Source of the DNA: Sulfurihydrogenibium sp. YO3AOP1
Lineage (GTDB): Bacteria; Aquificota; Aquificia; Aquificales; Hydrogenothermaceae
NCBI RefSeq assembly: GCF_000020325.1
Contig: NC_010730.1
Coordinates: 186,001 to 250,000, forward strand
Direction: 5' to 3'
DNA length: 64,000 bases
A program made the position numbers and the translations under genes. Shown one piece after another: positions 58,611-64,000 of this stretch. Each line of letters starts with the position of its first letter. The first letter of the stretch is position 1. The notes below the pieces were generated by a model, which searched no databases, had not been told where the DNA came from, and was given only the letters and a program-made list of their open reading frames with translations.

Positions 58611-59237
58611 TTAGTCATAATCTTTGTTGTACTTGATGTACAAGTATACTATTCTTTGTAATAAAGAAAGAGTAGTCAATGCCGTTATTACTACAAATCC
58701 AAACTCAAGACCACCAAAGATTTTAAAATGTTCAAATATAGAAAAAACTATTATTGTAAGCAATGTCTCCGGTCTTCCAAAAAATCCTACACCTTCTAAT
58801 GGGTCATCTATCTTTCCTTTTGTTCTGTTAGAAAAGCCAATTTCTGCGTATGCAACGGGTTTTATGAATGTGTGGAGCATATTTGCTGTTATTGCTATTG
58901 CTGTTAAATATGGTGTTGAGTATGTAATGCCAATAAAAAATAGTAAAAAACCATCTACAAATTTGTCAGCAAGCCAGTCAAACACTGCACCAAACTTAGA
59001 TGCTTTTTCTCTTTCTCTTGCAACGACACCATCCAAAAGGTCAAAAAATCCGCTTATAAATAGTAGTGTTGCACCAAGAAGTGGCTTTTCTTTAAAGAAA
59101 GAGATTGCGGCAAAAACTCCGATGATAACAGATATTATGGTTATAATGTTAGGTGTGATTTTGGTCCTCCTTGCAAGGAGGACTCCAACAGGTTCATATA
59201 CTTTTTTTAACTGTTTTCTTTTTGATGTTAAGTTCAT
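58611..59237 (-). CDS. CDP-alcohol phosphatidyltransferase family protein
   Basis: This 208-residue membrane protein has the family signature D-G-x2-A-R-x(8)-G-x3-D-x3-D seen in FDLLDGVVAREREKASKFGA followed by VFDWLADKFVD (about residues 66-97), and five to six hydrophobic helices. It resembles archaetidylinositol-phosphate synthase-like members, but the alcohol acceptor cannot be told. The gene contains a perfect 20-bp palindrome at 59164-59183. Confidence 0.85.
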   Translation of the reverse strand: MNLTSKRKQLKKVYEPVGVLLARRTKITPNIITIISVIIGVFAAISFFKEKPLLGATLLFISGFFDLLDGVVAREREKASKFGAVFDWLADKFVDGFLLFFIGITYSTPYLTAIAITANMLHTFIKPVAYAEIGFSNRTKGKIDDPLEGVGFFGRPETLLTIIVFSIFEHFKIFGGLEFGFVVITALTTLSLLQRIVYLYIKYNKDYD

Positions 59238-59257
59238 TTCCTAAATCCTGCTAATTT

Positions 59258-60478
<1,221 letters not shown>

Positions 60479-60483
<5 letters not shown>

Positions 60484-61084
60484 CAGACACTAAAGATTCA
60501 ACTTTTTTATTTTCTAATAAGCTTTTAAAGAGCTTTTCAGCCCCTTCTTCGGACAAAATCACAATATTTAAGTTTAAAGAAGCATTTCCTAAGTCTAAAT
60601 CACTTTTTCCGTTTTTTACTACAGAAACATACCTTGTTAAGCTATCACCTCTTAAAGATGTAATTTTAACTTTATCATAATTCATAGGTTTATCCAATTT
60701 TACTTTAACAGAAATTTGTTGCTGTTTTAGATTTTTTAATCTAAAGAATTCTGAATTAGACAATGTTTTAAGTCTATCGTATATATCTTCTGCATAATTG
60801 ACAGTTATACATTGAGAAGAGTAAAGACTGTTTACTTTATATGTTTTAAAACATACATTGTAAGCTTTTCCTTCCCAGCTTATAGATGGGTAGATTGTAA
60901 AAAGATAATCTTTCCCTTTTTGTATAGCTTCAGAAGATTCTAAGTTTTGAGATAAGAATTGTGTAAAAACCTCACCATAGCCTTCTGGTAAATTTTCTAC
61001 GCTTGTTTTAGCTATACCTATCTCTTGAGCAAAAGAAATAGTGGCTAAGCTTAAAACTGTTAAAAAAATATTAGAAGCTTTCAT
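60479..61084 (-). CDS. Exported protein of unknown function
   Basis: This 201-residue protein has a clear signal peptide (MKASNIFLTVLSLATISFAQ). The mature part is mixed and mostly polar with two Cys (YNVCFKTYKVNSLYSSQCIT, spacing 13) that could form a disulfide. There are no membrane helices or lipobox. It lies directly after ilvN (their boundary is 60484/61085) but is unlikely to be a branched-chain enzyme. Family not recognised. Confidence 0.7.
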
Positions 61085-61648
61085 TTACTCTTTGTCTCCC
61101 TTTTCCATCTTTATGTTAGCAGACTCTCTAACCATAGCAAGCGTTCCAGTTCTTGCCATTTCTTTAACGCCAAAAGGTTTAATAAGATTAATAAAAGCTT
61201 CTATCTTTTCATTATCTCCCGTAATTTCTACTGTGTAGCTATCTGTTGATACATCTACAACCTTTGCTCTAAAAATTGAGACAAGCCTCATTATTTCATC
61301 TCTCGTTCTGTCGTCGGCAGTGTATATCTTTATCAGTGCAAGCTCTCTTTCTATGTGCGGTAAATCTGTAATATCTTTTACTTTTAGTGTTTCTATCAGT
61401 CTTCTAAGTTGTTTTATGATCTGTTCTATTACTCTTTCATCACCTTCTACTACTATTGTAATTCTTGCAATGTCTGGCTCATGGGTTCTGCCTACAGTTA
61501 AGCTTTCTATATTATAGCCTCTGCCGGCAAAAAGTCCAGTTATCCTTGCTAAAACGCCAAAGTTATGCTGAACTTTTACGGTGATAATATGTTTTCTTAT
61601 TACTTTTTCTGGCTCTGGTCTAACCTTTAAAACTTTAATATCGCTCAT
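61085..61648 (-). CDS. ilvN: Acetolactate synthase small (regulatory) subunit
   Basis: This 187-residue protein has an N-terminal ACT domain (HIITVKVQHNFGVLARITGL, then FAGRGYNIESLTVG, about 20-55) that binds the feedback inhibitor valine, and a C-terminal ALS_ss_C domain (ELALIKIY, then DEIMRLVSIFRAKVVDVS, VEITGDNEKIEAFINLI, about 108-170). It activates and confers feedback control on IlvB. It starts 3 bp after the ilvB stop, so it is translationally linked. Confidence 0.95.
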   Translation of the reverse strand: MSDIKVLKVRPEPEKVIRKHIITVKVQHNFGVLARITGLFAGRGYNIESLTVGRTHEPDIARITIVVEGDERVIEQIIKQLRRLIETLKVKDITDLPHIERELALIKIYTADDRTRDEIMRLVSIFRAKVVDVSTDSYTVEITGDNEKIEAFINLIKPFGVKEMARTGTLAMVRESANIKMEKGDKE

Positions 61649-61651
61649 TTT

Positions 61652-63400
61652 TTACCCCACTAAGTACATAGTCTCTGCTTCGCCTTTTTGGTTAGGTGTT
61701 AATATCATTTCTCTGTAGCTTTTTCCGGCTGGTACCATTGGTAAAACATTCTCTTCCTTATCAACCACAAAATCCATTAAAACAGGTCTATCGTTTATTT
61801 CCATAGCTTTTAATAATACTTCCCTAACTTCTGATGGTTTTGTTGCTCTAAGACCTACAGCACCAAAGCTTTCTGCCAATTTTACAAAATCCGGCTGAAC
61901 AGATAAACATACGCTTGCATACCTGCTATCGTAGAAAAATTGTTGCCACTGTCTTACCATTCCAAGAAATCCATTGTTTATTATGGCTATTTTTACCGGA
62001 ACTCTATACTGAACAGCTGTTGCTAAATCTTGGACATTCATTATGAATGAACCATCACCTTCTATGGCAAATACTGTTTTATCCGGTCTTCCTATTTTAG
62101 CTCCAACAGCAGCCGGAAAACCAAATCCCATTGTTCCAAGACCGCCTGAGTTTAAAAATTGTCTTGGGTACTTATATTTATAAAACATTGCAGCCCACAT
62201 TTGATGCTGTCCTACGCCGGCAGAGATGATAGCCTCTCCATTAGTTATATTGTATATCTCTTCTATTACCGCTTGGGGTTTTATTATTTTATCAGACTTT
62301 CTGTAATTTAATGGATGCTTTTCTTTCCATTCGTTAATCTGTTTAAGCCATTGCTCTCTTGCTGCAATCCATTCAATAGGTTTTTCTTCTAACTCTTTAA
62401 TAAGCTTTCTTAAAACATTCTTAACATCACCAACGATTGGAACGTCAACTGTTATGGTTTTACTAATAGATGCCGGGTCTATATCAATATGAATGATTTT
62501 AGCTTCCGGTGCAAATTCATTGATCTTTCCTGTAACTCTATCGTCAAATCTTGCTCCTACAGCTATAAGTAAATCGCTATGATAAACAGCCATATTTGCG
62601 TAATATGTTCCATGCATTCCAAGCATGTGTAATGAAAGAGGGTCAGTTTCTGGAAATGCTCCTTTGCCCATATTTGTAGTAGTAACCGGTATTTGGGCCA
62701 AGTGTGCTAATTTATAGATTTCTTCTGCAGCATCTGAAAGGATGGCACCACCACCAACGTATAACACCGGTCTTGTTGCTTTTCTAATCAGTTCTGCAGC
62801 TTTTTTTATCTGAACCGGGTTTCCTTCTGTATGTGGGTTGTATCCGGGTAAAGATTCTCTAACTTCTTCATCTGTTGGCATTTTGTAAGTTGTTTTTTGT
62901 TGAGTTATGTCTTTTGGGATATCAACTAAAACAGGTCCGGGTCTTCCGGTTCTTGCTATATAAAATGCCTGTCTTAAAATAAGGGGTAAATCTTTTATAT
63001 CAGTTACTAAGAAGTTATGCTTTGTGATTGGTCTTGTGATACCTATAACGTCTGCTTCTTGAAATGCATCAGTTCCTATATAATGTCTTGGAACCTGACC
63101 TGTTATTGCAACAAGTGGAATTGAATCCATGTATGCAGTAGCTAATCCTGTAACAAGATTTGTAGCTCCAGGACCTGATGTGGCTATAACTACCCCTACT
63201 TTTCCGGTAGCTCTTGCATATCCATCGGCCATATGACATGCAGCCTGTTCGTGTCTTGTCAGTACGTTTCTAAATGGAGCATCAAACAATGCATCGTAAA
63301 CTTCCATTATTGCTCCACCAGGTAAACCAAAAACAGTATCAACGCCTTCTTTTATTAAAACATCAACTACTATATCTGCTCCTCTTTTTTCTTTAGTCAT
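61652..63400 (-). CDS. ilvB: Acetolactate synthase large (catalytic) subunit
   Basis: This 582-residue ThDP enzyme has the N-terminal [14 protein letters not shown], the catalytic Glu in [20 protein letters not shown] (about residue 44), the FAD/ThDP middle region [20 protein letters not shown], and the ThDP-binding [20 protein letters not shown] with [20 protein letters not shown]. It condenses pyruvate with pyruvate or 2-oxobutyrate. It heads the ilvB-ilvN-(secreted protein) run. The 91-bp leader shows no attenuator that I could recognise. Confidence 0.97.
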   Translation of the reverse strand: MTKEKRGADIVVDVLIKEGVDTVFGLPGGAIMEVYDALFDAPFRNVLTRHEQAACHMADGYARATGKVGVVIATSGPGATNLVTGLATAYMDSIPLVAITGQVPRHYIGTDAFQEADVIGITRPITKHNFLVTDIKDLPLILRQAFYIARTGRPGPVLVDIPKDITQQKTTYKMPTDEEVRESLPGYNPHTEGNPVQIKKAAELIRKATRPVLYVGGGAILSDAAEEIYKLAHLAQIPVTTTNMGKGAFPETDPLSLHMLGMHGTYYANMAVYHSDLLIAVGARFDDRVTGKINEFAPEAKIIHIDIDPASISKTITVDVPIVGDVKNVLRKLIKELEEKPIEWIAAREQWLKQINEWKEKHPLNYRKSDKIIKPQAVIEEIYNITNGEAIISAGVGQHQMWAAMFYKYKYPRQFLNSGGLGTMGFGFPAAVGAKIGRPDKTVFAIEGDGSFIMNVQDLATAVQYRVPVKIAIINNGFLGMVRQWQQFFYDSRYASVCLSVQPDFVKLAESFGAVGLRATKPSEVREVLLKAMEINDRPVLMDFVVDKEENVLPMVPAGKSYREMILTPNQKGEAETMYLVG

Positions 63401-63491
63401 GATAAAAACTCCTTTTTAAATAAAAATCTTCTTTAAATGAATAAATATTATAAAGCTTTTTGAATAATTATTATGATTTTTATTATTCTCT

Positions 63492-63998
63492 CTATCTTTC
63501 CAATACGCTTATACTCTCAATATGATAGGTTTGAGGGAACATGTCTATTAATTTAACTTTTTTTAACTTAAATCCATTTTCTACAAACTGTCTCAAGTCT
63601 CTTGATAAAGTTGACGGGTCGCAGGAAACGTAAATAATTTTTCTAACTGTTTGAATTTGTGAAATTTCGTTTACTATTTTTCTGTTTAAGCCGCTACGGG
63701 GTGGGTCAAAAATTACTACTTCTGGTAGAAAGTCTTTTGCATACTTTAAACCTTTTTCTGTTTGGGTTTTTAAAAATTTTACATTTTTTAATTTGTTGTG
63801 TTTTATGTTTGCTTTTGCATCTTTTACGGCTTCTTCGTTGCTTTCTATTCCAAGGGCTTCTTTTACATACTTTGATGCTGGTATTGTTAGCGTTCCAACT
63901 CCACAGTAAAAATCTACCAATTTTTTAAAACCCTTGTCTTTAATTTCACTGACTACTTCATCAATCAGATTTTTTATCTGATATACATTTACCTGAAA
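63492..63998 (-). CDS. TrmA/RlmD-family RNA 5-methyluridine methyltransferase, C-terminal part (5' end outside window)
   Basis: The frame is open to the right edge of the window. It begins in the conserved FQVNVYQIKNLIDEVV segment, then SAM motif VDFYCGVGTLTIPASKYV, VEALGIE-like EALGIESNEEAVKDAKANI, VIFDPPRSGLNRKIV and the nucleophile loop IIYVSCDPSTLSRDL (catalytic Cys). This is the catalytic half of RumA/TrmA enzymes that methylate U to m5U in 23S rRNA or tRNA; which target is unknown because the N-terminal TRAM/FeS region is missing. A TTG at 63920 is an internal codon, not a start. Confidence 0.9.
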   Translation of the reverse strand, partial: FQVNVYQIKNLIDEVVSEIKDKGFKKLVDFYCGVGTLTIPASKYVKEALGIESNEEAVKDAKANIKHNKLKNVKFLKTQTEKGLKYAKDFLPEVVIFDPPRSGLNRKIVNEISQIQTVRKIIYVSCDPSTLSRDLRQFVENGFKLKKVKLIDMFPQTYHIESISVLER

Positions 63999-64000
63999 AA

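Noticed and set aside
58624-59244. 206-codon plus-strand frame opposite the phosphatidyltransferase gene
   Set aside because: The minus-strand frame has the full CDP-alcohol transferase signature and membrane helices; the plus frame is its complement without motifs.

Overview
The window is AT-rich, densely packed bacterial DNA. Genes for LPS export (lptA, lptC, lptB, a candidate lptE), a heptose phosphatase (gmhB) and lipoprotein signal peptidase indicate a diderm (Gram-negative) cell. Short intergenic gaps, 4-bp gene overlaps, mixed housekeeping operons and a FabL-type enoyl reductase fit the Aquificota. My best guess is a Sulfurihydrogenibium-like thermophile; that name is inferred from general resemblance, not from a database match.

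Layout. 1-9478: the 5' end of ruvB, an EVE-domain protein, dapF-thpR-smc, rluD, a lytic transglycosylase and riboflavin synthase. 9480-12701: lptB, holA, lptE-like, coaD and rsmD. 12963-14286: a TlpA-like thioredoxin and ccdA. 14670-19861: hemD, a potassium channel, fabL-like, trpD, rnhB and rplS. 20197-23139: a c-di-GMP signalling gene that appears split by a DNA inversion. 23288-29567: DUF445, secA, lspA, a DksA-type zinc finger protein and a PilZ protein. 29641-32248: alr, a sigma-54 regulator and a tautomerase. 32408-39234: hemA-lptC-lptA-AAA ATPase-methyltransferase-murF-gap-trpG. 39299-45226: an O-methyltransferase, ahcY, a tRNA methyltransferase-like gene and typA. 45704-56713: comM interrupted by a complete Tn7-like transposon. 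56782-63998: gmhB, moaD, a RibD-type reductase, a phosphatidyltransferase, the ilvBN and ilvC genes and a partial RNA m5U methyltransferase.

Two regions stand out. First, a 9,485-bp Tn7-like element (46558-56042) sits in comM with a 5-bp target duplication (GGGGA) and 26-bp perfect terminal repeats. It has three TnsB-type repeats at the left end and four at the right, and carries tnsA, tnsB, tnsC, tniQ/tnsD, a candidate tnsE-like gene and an N6-adenine methyltransferase. Between tnsC and tniQ lies a TnpB gene whose RuvC-II glutamate is replaced by glutamine. It retains hairpin ends and a GC-richer, foldable 3' region like those of IS200/IS605-type elements. The order tnsB-tnsC-TnpB-tniQ recalls type V-K CRISPR-associated transposons (tnsB-tnsC-tniQ-cas12k), but no CRISPR array is present.

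Second, a PhnD-like sensory domain gene (22516, + strand) and a start-less GAF-PAS-GGDEF-EAL gene (- strand) meet at a perfect 20-bp inverted repeat read in the same frame in both. Flipping the 0.6-kb segment between the repeats would rebuild one gene of about 952 codons. This is either a phase-variable switch or a fixed inversion.

Most gaps longer than about 250 bp are filled with a mosaic family of palindromic, MITE-like repeats. At least two copies have inverted termini and flanking direct repeats. No tRNA, rRNA or CRISPR array was recognised.
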